DNA of 64,000 nt from Bin87 sp965203985. Lineage in GTDB: Bacteria; Chloroflexota; Dehalococcoidia; Lucifugimonadales; UBA3495. The notes under the pieces were generated by a model. It did not search any database and had not been told where the DNA came from. It saw only the letters and a list, made by a program, of their open reading frames with translations. This document shows positions 39,211-47,190 of the stretch, in pieces. The translations under genes were made by a program, and so were the position numbers. Numbering within the stretch: position 1 is the first letter of the stretch; each line of letters opens with the position of its first letter. Where the stretch lies: the NCBI GenBank assembly GCA_965203985.1, contig CBDBDS010000003.1:186001-250000 (forward strand). Reading direction: 5' to 3'.

Positions 39211-39636
39211 TTGGCCGACCAGCCCAGTGAAAAATCCATAGAAAGGATGCGCGTTTTCGTGGAAAAATTCTGCCAAAAATCTGGCACGTTCACGCATCCG
39301 GAAGAGGGTGTCGCCGAAGCCGTAATTTTGGGTCTCGCCCAGAACATTGACGAAATCGGCCGCCCACTGTGTCCCTGTCGCTTCTATCCGGACAAGAATG
39401 AGGAGGTCAAGCACCGCACTTGGGTCTGCGCCTGCGACGACATGCAGATCTACAAGTACTGTCATTGACTGCTTTTCGTGAATGAGGCAGGTCTGCCCAT
39501 CACCGAGCATCTCCCCGAAGACCACGAAGGCCGCGCCATATATGGCGAGGTGAAAGACCCCACTCCCGACAAGGGTCGTCCGCTGCGCCACAAGGCCGAG
39601 GAACGCGAGATTGAGCGCCGGGAGCGCCCGTCCTGA
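39211..39636 (+). CDS. Ferredoxin:thioredoxin reductase catalytic subunit, predicted selenoprotein (Sec at residue 86, TGA at 39466-39468)
   Basis: 141 residues with UGA read as selenocysteine; conventional reading stops at 85. The FTR catalytic signature CPC-X16-CPC-X8-CHC is met exactly: C54-P-C56, C73-A-C75, C84-H-U86. In plant and cyanobacterial FTR, the first, third, fourth and fifth Cys bind the [4Fe-4S] cluster, and the second and sixth form the redox disulfide. So Sec replaces the redox-active Cys next to the cluster. After TGA the same frame gives 'LLFVNEAGLPITEHLPEDHE' and IYGEVKDPTPDKGRPLRHKA, a natural continuation of the family, up to a TGA stop at 39634. The TTG start follows GAGGAGG with a 5-nt gap; an ATG at 39247 is a weaker alternative. 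A SECIS-like hairpin follows the UGA. Partners would be ferredoxin and the thioredoxin at 34084. Confidence 0.9.
39478..39503 (+). promoter_or_regulatory. Bacterial SECIS element in the FTR coding region
   Basis: Inner stem GGCA/TGCC (39486-39489 with 39494-39497) closes the apical loop GGTC (39490-39493); outer stem GTGA/TCAC (39478-39481 with 39500-39503) is separated by an asymmetric internal loop. The loop begins 22 nt after the UGA, within the usual range for bacterial SECIS. The core GCAGGTCTGC is the same as I remember for the E. coli fdhF SECIS, whose loop G and U are bound by SelB. Confidence 0.8.
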
Positions 39637-39844
39637 CCCGCCGGAAATACGTCCCAAACGGGCTCTGCCCGTGGAGATCGGCCGCTCTCTCATACCGGGG
39701 GCGGCCGCTTTCGGATCGCCCCAACTTGCCGCTGTCCGGTGCCGCCGCTATAATGCCACAGTCCGCGCGCAGCCCCCGCCATAGCGGCGCAAGCCAGATG
39801 CAGGGCGCGTTACGCTCGAACAATCCACCTGTCCGGACAGATTG

Positions 39845-41245
39845 ATGACGACCGTTTCGGAGTATGACGTAGCAGTAATTGGCGGCGGGCCCGGCGGCTA
39901 TGTGGCCGGCATACGAGCCGGTCAACTGGGTCTCAAGTCCTGCGTCATCGAAAAAGAAGCGCTGGGCGGTGTGTGCCTCAATTGGGGCTGCATTCCCTCC
40001 AAGGCTCTCCTCAAAAACGCCGAGATCGTCTCCTACGTCCACCGTGCCGATCAATTCGGCCTGCAGTTCGATAACTTCCGCGCCGACTACAGCGTCGCCA
40101 TGAAGCGCAGCCGGCAGGTCGTCGACCGCATGACCCGCGGCGTCGACTTCCTGCTCCGCAAGAACGGCGTGGACAGCATCGCCGGCACCGCCCGCATCAC
40201 CGCCCCCAACGCGGTCGAGGTCACCGGCGCCGACGGGCAGACCACCCGGATTGCAGCCCGCAACATCATCATCGCCACCGGAGCGCGACCCCGGAGCATT
40301 CCGCCCCTGCCGGTCGATGGCGAGCGCATCATCACCAGCCGCGAAAGCATCGTCGCCGAGGATGTGCCCGATTCCATTGCCATCGTCGGCGGTGGCGCCA
40401 TCGGCGTAGAGTTCGCGTACATCTACCGCATGTACGGCGCCGAGGTCACCGTGATCGAATTGTTGCCACATCTCGTGCCCAACGAGGACGAGGAAATTTG
40501 CCAGCAACTGGAGCGCGCCTTCAACCGCCACGGCATCAAGGCGGTCACCGGAGCCGGCGTAACCAATGCCCAGGCCGACGCGAATGGAGTGACCCTGACC
40601 ATCGACAAGGACGGTGTAACCGAGACCGCGCGGTTCGACAAAGTTCTCGTAGCCATCGGCGTTCTCCCCAACACCGAAGATATCGGTCTGGAAACCGTCG
40701 GCGTGGCAACCGAACGCGGATACGTAGTTATCGACGACAAGATGGCCACCAACGTGCCGGGCATCTACGCCGTGGGAGACGTCACCGGCAAGCTGGCTCT
40801 CGCGCACGTGGCATCAGCCCAGGCCGTGACCGCCGTGGAGTCCATCGCCGGCGAGGAGACCCAGCCGCTGGACTACACCTTCATGCCTCGTGCCACCTAT
40901 TGCCACCCCCAGGTCGCCTCGTTCGGGCTCACCGAGGCCCAGGCCAAAGAGCAGGGCTACGAGGTCAAGATCGGCCGCTTCAACGTCCAGGCCAGCGGCA
41001 AGGCCGTCGCCATGGGCGAAAATGACGGTATGGTCAAATTGGTCATCGACGCCAACTACGGCGAGGTGCTGGGAGGCCACATGTGCGGCCCGGAGGTCAC
41101 CGAACTTCTGGCCGAACTGCAGATGACCCACTTGCTGGAAGGCACCACGCTGGAACTCGGCTGGGCCGTCCACGCGCACCCCAGCGTCGCCGAGATGGTG
41201 CACGAAGCCGCCCTCGACGCCGAGGGCCGCGCCCTGCACATGTAA
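39845..41245 (+). CDS. lpdA: Dihydrolipoyl dehydrogenase (E3)
   Basis: 466-residue FAD disulfide oxidoreductase that reoxidises dihydrolipoamide with NAD+. FAD-binding GGGPGGYVAGIRAGQLG is at the start, the redox disulfide in GGVCLNWGCIPSK (about residues 43-48), the NAD-binding 'IVGGGAIGVEFAYIYRMYGA' near 180, 'GIYAVGDVTGKLALAHVAS' near 305, and the C-terminal His-Glu pair in 'WAVHAHPSVAEMVHEAALDA'. A TTG three bases before the ATG is an alternative start. First gene of the dehydrogenase-complex cluster, 62 nt before E1 alpha. Confidence 0.95.
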   Translation: MTTVSEYDVAVIGGGPGGYVAGIRAGQLGLKSCVIEKEALGGVCLNWGCIPSKALLKNAEIVSYVHRADQFGLQFDNFRADYSVAMKRSRQVVDRMTRGVDFLLRKNGVDSIAGTARITAPNAVEVTGADGQTTRIAARNIIIATGARPRSIPPLPVDGERIITSRESIVAEDVPDSIAIVGGGAIGVEFAYIYRMYGAEVTVIELLPHLVPNEDEEICQQLERAFNRHGIKAVTGAGVTNAQADANGVTLTIDKDGVTETARFDKVLVAIGVLPNTEDIGLETVGVATERGYVVIDDKMATNVPGIYAVGDVTGKLALAHVASAQAVTAVESIAGEETQPLDYTFMPRATYCHPQVASFGLTEAQAKEQGYEVKIGRFNVQASGKAVAMGENDGMVKLVIDANYGEVLGGHMCGPEVTELLAELQMTHLLEGTTLELGWAVHAHPSVAEMVHEAALDAEGRALHM

Positions 41246-41307
41246 ACCGGCGCGCAGACGCCGCCCCGCGCCGGGCGGCGCCGCAAATCTGCCACTGAGG
41301 AAGGGAT

Positions 41308-42315
41308 ATGCTGAGAGCGGACGTCCCCGAACTTGACAAATCCGACCTGCTCGGTTTTTACCGGCAGATGAAGCTCATTCGAGAGTTTGAGCGAGAGTCG
41401 GAACGGCAGTACACCCGAGGCAACATCAAGGGTTTCCTTCACGTCTACAACGGCGAGGAAGCCATCGCCGTCGGAGCCATCAACACCCTGCGCCCCGACG
41501 ATTACATCGTCACTCACTACCGGGACCATGGCCAGGCTCTTGCCCGCGGCATGACCAGCAACGAGGTTATGGCGGAGTTGATGGGCAAGGTCACCGGCTG
41601 CAGCAAGGGCAAGGGCGGCTCCATGCACCTGTTCAGCTCCGAGCTGAACTTCATGGGCGGCTACGCCATCGTCGGTGGACAGCTCTGCATAGCGTCCGGC
41701 ATTGCCCTCGCCGTTCAATATCGCGGCGATGACCAGGTGGTCCTGTGCTTCTTCGGTGACGGGGCCGTCAACGAAGGCGAGTTCCACGAAGCCATGAACC
41801 TGGCCGCCATCTGGAAACTTCCCGTCATCTTTTTCTGTGAACATAATCTCTACGGCATGGGCGCCTCCTCCAAGGAGACCCTCGTCATGTGGGATTCCCT
41901 GCACGAGATGGCCGCCGCTTACGGCATGTCCCGCTACGAGGTGGACGGCAACGACATCCTCGAGGTTCGGACATTGATGCAAAAGATCAACGCCGAAGTC
42001 CGCGCCGGCAGCGGCCCGGCTTTCGTCGTCGCTCGAACCTACCGCCTGCGCGGCCACTCCGTCGCCGACCCGGCAAACTACCGCCCCGAAGACGAGGTGT
42101 CGTACTGGGCCGGCCAGGACCCGATCCCGCGCTTCCGCGATTGGTTGACTGACGAGGGCATCGCTACCGTCGAAGACTTCGAGGAGATCGACGCCAGCGT
42201 CGACGAAGAGATCGTCGTCGCTGCCGAGTTCGGCGAGACATCCCCCTGGCCCGAACCCGCCGACCTCTACGATCACGTCTACACCGACCGACCGACTGAA
42301 GGTATCCCCGCGTAA
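41308..42315 (+). CDS. pdhA: Pyruvate dehydrogenase-type E1 component, alpha subunit
   Basis: 335 residues. TPP-dependent decarboxylase subunit with 'DDYIVTHYRDHGQALARGMT', 'GGSMHLFSSELNFMGGYAIV' and the cofactor motif GDGAVNEGEFHEAMN ending in FFCEHN; 'TYRLRGHSVADPANYR' is the phosphorylation-loop region found in PdhA/AcoA. The start has GAGGAAGGGAT upstream. With E1 beta, E2 and E3 it forms a full 2-oxoacid dehydrogenase complex. The sequence pattern favours pyruvate (or acetoin) over branched-chain or 2-oxoglutarate substrates. Confidence 0.94.
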   Translation: MLRADVPELDKSDLLGFYRQMKLIREFERESERQYTRGNIKGFLHVYNGEEAIAVGAINTLRPDDYIVTHYRDHGQALARGMTSNEVMAELMGKVTGCSKGKGGSMHLFSSELNFMGGYAIVGGQLCIASGIALAVQYRGDDQVVLCFFGDGAVNEGEFHEAMNLAAIWKLPVIFFCEHNLYGMGASSKETLVMWDSLHEMAAAYGMSRYEVDGNDILEVRTLMQKINAEVRAGSGPAFVVARTYRLRGHSVADPANYRPEDEVSYWAGQDPIPRFRDWLTDEGIATVEDFEEIDASVDEEIVVAAEFGETSPWPEPADLYDHVYTDRPTEGIPA

Positions 42316-42345
42316 CACCAACAGCCCCAGGCGAGAGGAACCATC

Positions 42346-43329
42346 ATGTCGGTCATCACTTATCGCGACGCCGTTTCGTCGGTCCTCAGGGAGGCCCTGG
42401 ATCAGGACGACCGCGTCTTTCTCATGGGCGAAGACATCGGACCCTACGGCGGTGCGTTTGCCGTCACCAAGGGTTTCTGGGAGCAGTACGGCAAGAAACG
42501 CATCAAGGACTCCCCCCTCGCCGAATCGGTCATCGTCGGCGCCGGTGTGGGCGCCGCCATGGCTGGCCTGCGTCCCGTGGTGGAGTTAATGACCATCAAC
42601 TTCAGCCTCCTGGCCATGGACCAGATCGTGAACCACGCCGCCAAGATCAGGTACATGTCCGGCGGCCAGTTCTCGATCCCGTTGATCATCCGCACCGTGA
42701 CCGGCGCCGGCGCTTCGGTGGGCGCGACCCACTCCCAGTCCTTCGAGGGGTGGTACGCCTCCGTTCCTGGACTCACCGTCGTCACCCCGTCCACGCCCCG
42801 CGACGTCATCGGACTTTTCCGCTCCTGCCGCGAACTCAACGATCCGGTCATGTTCGTCGAACATATCCTCCTCTACGGCACCCGCGGCGAGGCTCCGGAT
42901 GGCGGCGATTTCCGCATTCCCATCGGCCAGGCCGACCTGCGGCGCACCGGTGGCGACATCACGCTCTGTGGTTATTCCCGCATGGCGCTCGTCGCCGAGC
43001 AGGCGGCCGCCATCCTCGCCCAGGAAGGCATTGAGGCCGACGTGATCGACCTGCGTTGCCTCCGCCCGCTGGATATGGAAACCGTCGTCGCCTCGGTCAA
43101 GAAGACCCATCGGGCCCTTATGGTCGAGGAAACCACCCGCCTGGGCGGTTTTGCCGGCGAATTGGTGTCCCAGGTGCAGGAAGAGGCCTTCGAGTACCTG
43201 GACGCTCCGGTGGGCCGTGTTGCCGGCGCGGAAGTCCCGATACCCTACTCTTTCCCCCTCGAGCAGATGGCCATCCCCAGCGCTGAATCGGTCGCTGCGG
43301 CCGCCCGCAAACTGGTCAACGGCACCTGA
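42346..43329 (+). CDS. pdhB: Pyruvate dehydrogenase-type E1 component, beta subunit
   Basis: 327 residues. Signature segments: 'VFLMGEDIGPYGGAFAVTKG', 'DSPLAESVIVGAGVGAAMAG', 'ELMTINFSLLAMDQIVNHAA', 'GATHSQSFEGWYASVPGLTV', 'IDLRCLRPLDMETVVASVKK' and 'RVAGAEVPIPYSFPLEQMAI'. The Glu of 'LMGEDIG' contacts the TPP aminopyrimidine. It follows pdhA by 30 nt with a GAGAGGAACC ribosome site. Confidence 0.95.
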   Translation: MSVITYRDAVSSVLREALDQDDRVFLMGEDIGPYGGAFAVTKGFWEQYGKKRIKDSPLAESVIVGAGVGAAMAGLRPVVELMTINFSLLAMDQIVNHAAKIRYMSGGQFSIPLIIRTVTGAGASVGATHSQSFEGWYASVPGLTVVTPSTPRDVIGLFRSCRELNDPVMFVEHILLYGTRGEAPDGGDFRIPIGQADLRRTGGDITLCGYSRMALVAEQAAAILAQEGIEADVIDLRCLRPLDMETVVASVKKTHRALMVEETTRLGGFAGELVSQVQEEAFEYLDAPVGRVAGAEVPIPYSFPLEQMAIPSAESVAAAARKLVNGT

Positions 43330-43390
43330 ACCTCGTCGGTCGTTCCACGCCGGCGATACCCTCGACACTAGCAATCCACAGGAGAACATC

Positions 43391-44626
43391 GTGGCTACCA
43401 ACGTCGTCATGCCCCAGATGGGATACGATATGCGCGAAGGCACCGTCGTCCGCTGGTACAAGCAGGAGGGCGAGACCGTTGACCGCGGCGAGGTCATCGC
43501 CGACATCGAAACCGACAAGGCCACGGTCGAATTCGAGGCCTACACCGGCGGAGTTCTGGGCCGTATCGTGGCGGAAGCCGGCGTCGCGGTCCCCGTCGGA
43601 GAGTTAATCGCCATAATCACTGAACCCGGCGAGGCCGTCCCGGAAGCGGCAGCCCCGGCGGCCAGCCCGGCAGTGGCCCCGGCTCCGACCCCTGCGCCAG
43701 CCTCGGTGCCTGCCGACCCGCAACCGGCGGCGGCGCCCGCGCCCTCACTGAACGGTGAAGTGCGCGCCTCCCCCATCGCCCGCCGTCTGGCCCGTGAACG
43801 CGGGATCGACCTGTCTCTGGTCACTGGCACCGGTCCCAACGGTCGCATCACCGAGCGGGACGTGGAAAATTACCAGGCCCCGGCCGTCGCCGCCGAACCC
43901 GCCCCTGCGCCCGCAGTCACCGCGGAGCCCGTAGCTGCTCCCGCTGATTCGCGCATCGAACTCAGCCGGATGCGTCAGACCATTGCGCGCGTCACCTCGG
44001 ACAGCAAATCCACGGCTCCCCATTTCTACGTCACCGCCGAAATCGACATGGAAAAAGCAATGTCGATGCGCCGCGACGTGAACGATGCCGCCGACCCGGA
44101 AAACCGGGTCAGTGTCAACGACCTCATGGTCAAGGCCTGTGCCCTGGCGCTGGTCAAGCATCCCAAGTTCAATTCCTTCTACCGCGGCGACCATCTGGAA
44201 GTCCGCGGCGCCATGAACATCGGCATCGCAATCGCCCTGGAATCCGGCTTGATCCTGCCCGGCGTCAGCAATTGCGAGAGCAAGAGCCTGCTCCAGATTG
44301 CCGCTGCCACCAAGGACCTCATCGCCCGCGCCAACAGCGGCACCCTGCGCAACGAGGAATACAGCAGCACGACGTTCAGCATCAGCAATATGGGCATGTT
44401 CGACGTCGAAAGCTTCACCGCTATCATCTACCCGCCCCATGCGGCCATTCTGGCCGTGGGCAGCGTCAAGCAGCAGCCCGTCGTCCGCGATGGCGAGATC
44501 GCGGTCGGAACCATGATGAAGGCGACCCTTTCCACCGACCACCGCGTTGCCGACGGCGCCGAGGCGGCCCAGTTCCTGATGGAAATCAAGCGGGTCCTCG
44601 AAAACCCGGTCAGCCTGCTGCTCTAA
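43391..44626 (+). CDS. pdhC: Dihydrolipoamide acyltransferase (E2)
   Basis: 411 residues. N-terminal lipoyl domain with the modified Lys in DIETDKATVEFE (about residue 41), an Ala/Pro-rich linker (about 80-125), a peripheral-subunit-binding domain (ASPIARRLARERGIDLSLVT, GTGPNGRITERDV), a second Ala/Pro linker, and the catalytic domain with the His/Asp motif STDHRVADGAEAAQFL. I chose the GTG at 43391, which follows CAGGAGAAC and begins the lipoyl domain ('ATNVVMPQMGYDMREGTV'); the longer frame overlaps pdhB. One lipoyl domain only. Confidence 0.93.
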   Translation: MATNVVMPQMGYDMREGTVVRWYKQEGETVDRGEVIADIETDKATVEFEAYTGGVLGRIVAEAGVAVPVGELIAIITEPGEAVPEAAAPAASPAVAPAPTPAPASVPADPQPAAAPAPSLNGEVRASPIARRLARERGIDLSLVTGTGPNGRITERDVENYQAPAVAAEPAPAPAVTAEPVAAPADSRIELSRMRQTIARVTSDSKSTAPHFYVTAEIDMEKAMSMRRDVNDAADPENRVSVNDLMVKACALALVKHPKFNSFYRGDHLEVRGAMNIGIAIALESGLILPGVSNCESKSLLQIAAATKDLIARANSGTLRNEEYSSTTFSISNMGMFDVESFTAIIYPPHAAILAVGSVKQQPVVRDGEIAVGTMMKATLSTDHRVADGAEAAQFLMEIKRVLENPVSLLL

Positions 44627-44654
44627 TCCCCGGCGAACCCACGGAGCTCCAACC

Positions 44655-46292
44655 ATGCCCCAGATGACCGGCGGCCAGGCTGTGGTCGCGTCTCTCCAAG
44701 CCCAGGGTGTCGACACTGTGTTCGGCATCATCTCCGTCCACACCCTCGACCTCTTCGATGCCCTGTTTGACAAGCAGGATGACGTGCGTTTCATCGGCGG
44801 CCGGCTCGAGTTGGGCTGCGGCTACATGGCCGACGGCTACTCGCGCGCCACCGGACGCCCCGGGGTTATCCTGACCAGCACCGGCCCGGGCGCTGCCGAT
44901 TCGGTCGGCGCAATGGGCGAGGCCTATTTCTCCGCTTCATCCATCCTGCAGGTCACCACCAACGTCGAAGCCGAGTTCGTGGGCAGCGGCAAAATGGCGA
45001 CCCACGAGACCAAGGACCAGTTGGGCATGTTCGCCGCCGTCACCGACTGGAACGCTCGCATCGATCAGATTGAGTCCATCCCGGACCACTTTGTCGAGGC
45101 GTTCGTCCGGTTCGGCGAGCGCCGTCCCCGGCCCATCGAGCTCGAGGTGCCCACCGACCTGCTCGGCCAGCAGGCAGAGGTCGAGGTGCTCAGGCCGCGC
45201 GACCCGGACGTCCCCCAGGGTGACCCGGTACAGGTCGAACGCGCCTGGAATTTGCTTCGCAACGCCAAACGCCCCGTGATCTTCCTCGGCGAAGAGATTC
45301 ATACCACCGGCGGCGCGGATGACATAATCCGCCTGGCCGAAAAGATCGGCGCCCCCGTTGTAACCGGCGACGGCGCCAAGGGCACCTTCCCGGAGAGTCA
45401 CCCGCTGTCTCTGGGCATGGCCTTGGGCAACCGCATCTGGGGTCAGAACCCGGTGCTGGAATGGATGGGTGACTGCGACGTCGCGCTGGTGCTGGGCAGC
45501 AACCTTCCCTATCGCTCGACTTCCGGGGTCGGCGTCAAGCTCCCGGAGAAGATCATCCACGTTCTCCTCGATGGTGATTACATCGGCAAGAACTACGAAA
45601 CCGAAGTTGGCATCGCCGCCAACAGCGGTGCCGTAGTGCGCCAGTTCCTCAGCGCCGCCGGTGACGATCTCGGCACCAGCAACGACTATCGGCGGGAAAT
45701 CGCCGACCTCAAGGCCAGCATCTATTCCGGCTTGCGGGATCAGTGGGGCCCCGAACTGCGCGCGTGGGAAGCCATCCGCTCCGTTATTCCTGACGACACC
45801 ATCTTCTCCCTGGATGCCACCGTCCCGGCCAACCGCGCCGTGCGCTGCCTCCAGATGGACCGGCCCCGCAGCTACATGTACCCCCACGGCTGGGCTGGAC
45901 TGGGCTTCGCTTTCCCCGCCTCCATGGGAGCCAAGGTTGGCCGGCCCGGCAGCCCCGTAATCTGCGTATCCGGAGACGGTGGATTCCAGTACAACGCCCA
46001 GGAACTCGGCACCGCCGTCCAGTACGGTATCAACCCCATCGTGATGGTGTTCAACGACAACGCGTGGGGAGTCCTCAAAGGCTATCAACGTGATCGCGGA
46101 AGTCGACAGATGGCGACGGACTTGGTCAACCCCGACTTCATGAAACTCGCGGACGCTTACGGCATCGGCGGTACCCAGGTCCGCAACGTTTCCGAAATGG
46201 CCCGCGCCGTCCAGGACGCCGTTGCCGCCGACCGCATTCACCTCATCGAGGTCGTCATGCCCGACGGCTTCCCCGCCTTCTGCCGGAATTAG
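44655..46292 (+). CDS. TPP-requiring enzyme, acetolactate-synthase/benzoylformate-decarboxylase superfamily
   Basis: 545 residues with the three TPP-enzyme domains. The catalytic Glu is in GGRLELGCGYMADGYSRATG, followed by 'VILTSTGPGAADSVGAMGEA'. The central domain carries 'RPVIFLGEEIHTTGGADDII', and the cofactor site is 'VSGDGGFQYNAQELGTAV' with VFNDNAWG. It is not a clear IlvB: no regulatory-subunit gene follows and the FAD-binding central region is untypical. It starts 28 nt after the E2 gene with CGGAGC upstream, so it is read with the dehydrogenase complex. The substrate is unknown. Confidence 0.87.
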   Translation: MPQMTGGQAVVASLQAQGVDTVFGIISVHTLDLFDALFDKQDDVRFIGGRLELGCGYMADGYSRATGRPGVILTSTGPGAADSVGAMGEAYFSASSILQVTTNVEAEFVGSGKMATHETKDQLGMFAAVTDWNARIDQIESIPDHFVEAFVRFGERRPRPIELEVPTDLLGQQAEVEVLRPRDPDVPQGDPVQVERAWNLLRNAKRPVIFLGEEIHTTGGADDIIRLAEKIGAPVVTGDGAKGTFPESHPLSLGMALGNRIWGQNPVLEWMGDCDVALVLGSNLPYRSTSGVGVKLPEKIIHVLLDGDYIGKNYETEVGIAANSGAVVRQFLSAAGDDLGTSNDYRREIADLKASIYSGLRDQWGPELRAWEAIRSVIPDDTIFSLDATVPANRAVRCLQMDRPRSYMYPHGWAGLGFAFPASMGAKVGRPGSPVICVSGDGGFQYNAQELGTAVQYGINPIVMVFNDNAWGVLKGYQRDRGSRQMATDLVNPDFMKLADAYGIGGTQVRNVSEMARAVQDAVAADRIHLIEVVMPDGFPAFCRN

Positions 46293-46295
46293 CCC

Positions 46296-47090
46296 ATGTC
46301 CACGGACTACAGCCGTCATACCGAAACGGTTCGCGAGCAATTTCGCATCCAGTCCTCCCGTTTCGAGCAGTCAATCGGCGGTCAAAGCAACCGCGCGATT
46401 GGACCGTGGATCATCGATACGCTCGGCCTCATCGGATCTGAGACCGTTTTGGATGTCGCCACCGGCACGGGTCTTCTGGCGCGGGATCTGTCCCCTTGCG
46501 TTTCTCACGTCACCGGCATCGACGTGACGCCCGAAATGCTCGCACAAGCCCGTCAGATCGCCGCCGACTCCGGTTTCGCCAACCTTACCTTCGATGAGGG
46601 CGACGCCACTTCGCTGCCTTATCCCGACAATTCCTTCGACCTGGTCATCAGCCGTATCGCCATCCACCACTTTGAAGACCCCGAAGTCGAACTGGGCGAA
46701 ATGCGCCGCGTCTGCAAACCAAACGGCAGGGTCACCATAATTGACATTACCGTCTCCGACGACCCTGCCATTGCCGACACTCACAACCGGCTGGAGCGTT
46801 TGCGGGATCCGTCGCATACTACCGCTTTCTGCCTGACTGATCTGACCGCCTTGGCGCAGCGCTCGGGTCTCAGAGTCGTCACCACCAGCGAAAACAAAGC
46901 TGTGCGTGACCTCGATGAGTGGATGGACGTGACCGCCACCGGCGAGGACGTCCGGGCCACCATTCATCAGGCGTTTGAGGAAGAAATCGCCGGGGGCACG
47001 TCCACCGGGATGCTGGCCCACCGCGAAGATGGTCGCCTTAAGTTCGTCCATCATTGGGCCGTCCTCCTCTGTGAGCTGAGCCCCAGCTGA
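46296..47090 (+). CDS. Class I SAM-dependent methyltransferase (UbiE-like)
   Basis: 264 residues. SAM-binding motif I is VLDVATGTGLLARDL (about residues 49-63); 'HVTGIDVTPEMLAQARQIAA' and 'FDEGDATSLPYPDNSFDLVI' give motifs with the acidic ribose-binding residues; 'SRIAIHHFEDPEVELGEMRR' and 'PNGRVTIIDI' follow. The pattern resembles UbiE/COQ5 and small-molecule C- or O-methyltransferases. It begins 3 nt after the TPP enzyme stop and is the last gene before a strong terminator, so it belongs to the dehydrogenase operon. The substrate is unknown. Confidence 0.9.
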   Translation: MSTDYSRHTETVREQFRIQSSRFEQSIGGQSNRAIGPWIIDTLGLIGSETVLDVATGTGLLARDLSPCVSHVTGIDVTPEMLAQARQIAADSGFANLTFDEGDATSLPYPDNSFDLVISRIAIHHFEDPEVELGEMRRVCKPNGRVTIIDITVSDDPAIADTHNRLERLRDPSHTTAFCLTDLTALAQRSGLRVVTTSENKAVRDLDEWMDVTATGEDVRATIHQAFEEEIAGGTSTGMLAHREDGRLKFVHHWAVLLCELSPS

Positions 47091-47117
47091 TTCCAGCGTC
47101 CAAAACCCTTACTGAAC

Positions 47118-47145
47118 GGCCGCCCGCTAAATTGGGCGGCCTTTT
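47118..47145 (+). terminator. Rho-independent terminator of the lpd-pdh-methyltransferase operon
   Basis: GGCCGCCC and GGGCGGCC make a perfect 8-bp stem with an 8-nt loop, followed by TTTT. A TACAAT box at 47156-47161 just after it is a likely -10 of the next gene. Confidence 0.88.
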
Positions 47146-47190
47146 CGATAGTGGTTACAATGCGCTCCAGATAGGAGATTCTTCGATCAT

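Noticed and set aside
39466..39468. TGA in the FTR gene as a simple nonsense mutation or sequencing error
   Set aside because: It lies exactly on the redox Cys codon, the frame continues with family-like sequence, a SECIS-like hairpin follows and tRNA-Sec is in the window.
39469..39490. Alternative hairpin CTGCTTT/GAGGCAG directly after the UGA as the SECIS
   Set aside because: Its loop begins only about 8 nt after the UGA, too close for SelB; the hairpin with the GGUC loop at 22 nt fits better.
39500..40807. 435-codon minus-strand frame covering the FTR end and the lpd start
   Set aside because: Gly/Asp/Val-rich shadow of lpdA; it only fills the region because codon position 3 is GC-rich.
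44655..46292. Calling this gene ilvB (acetolactate synthase)
   Set aside because: No regulatory subunit gene, no typical IlvB central motifs, and its place is in a dehydrogenase operon; the superfamily name is safer.
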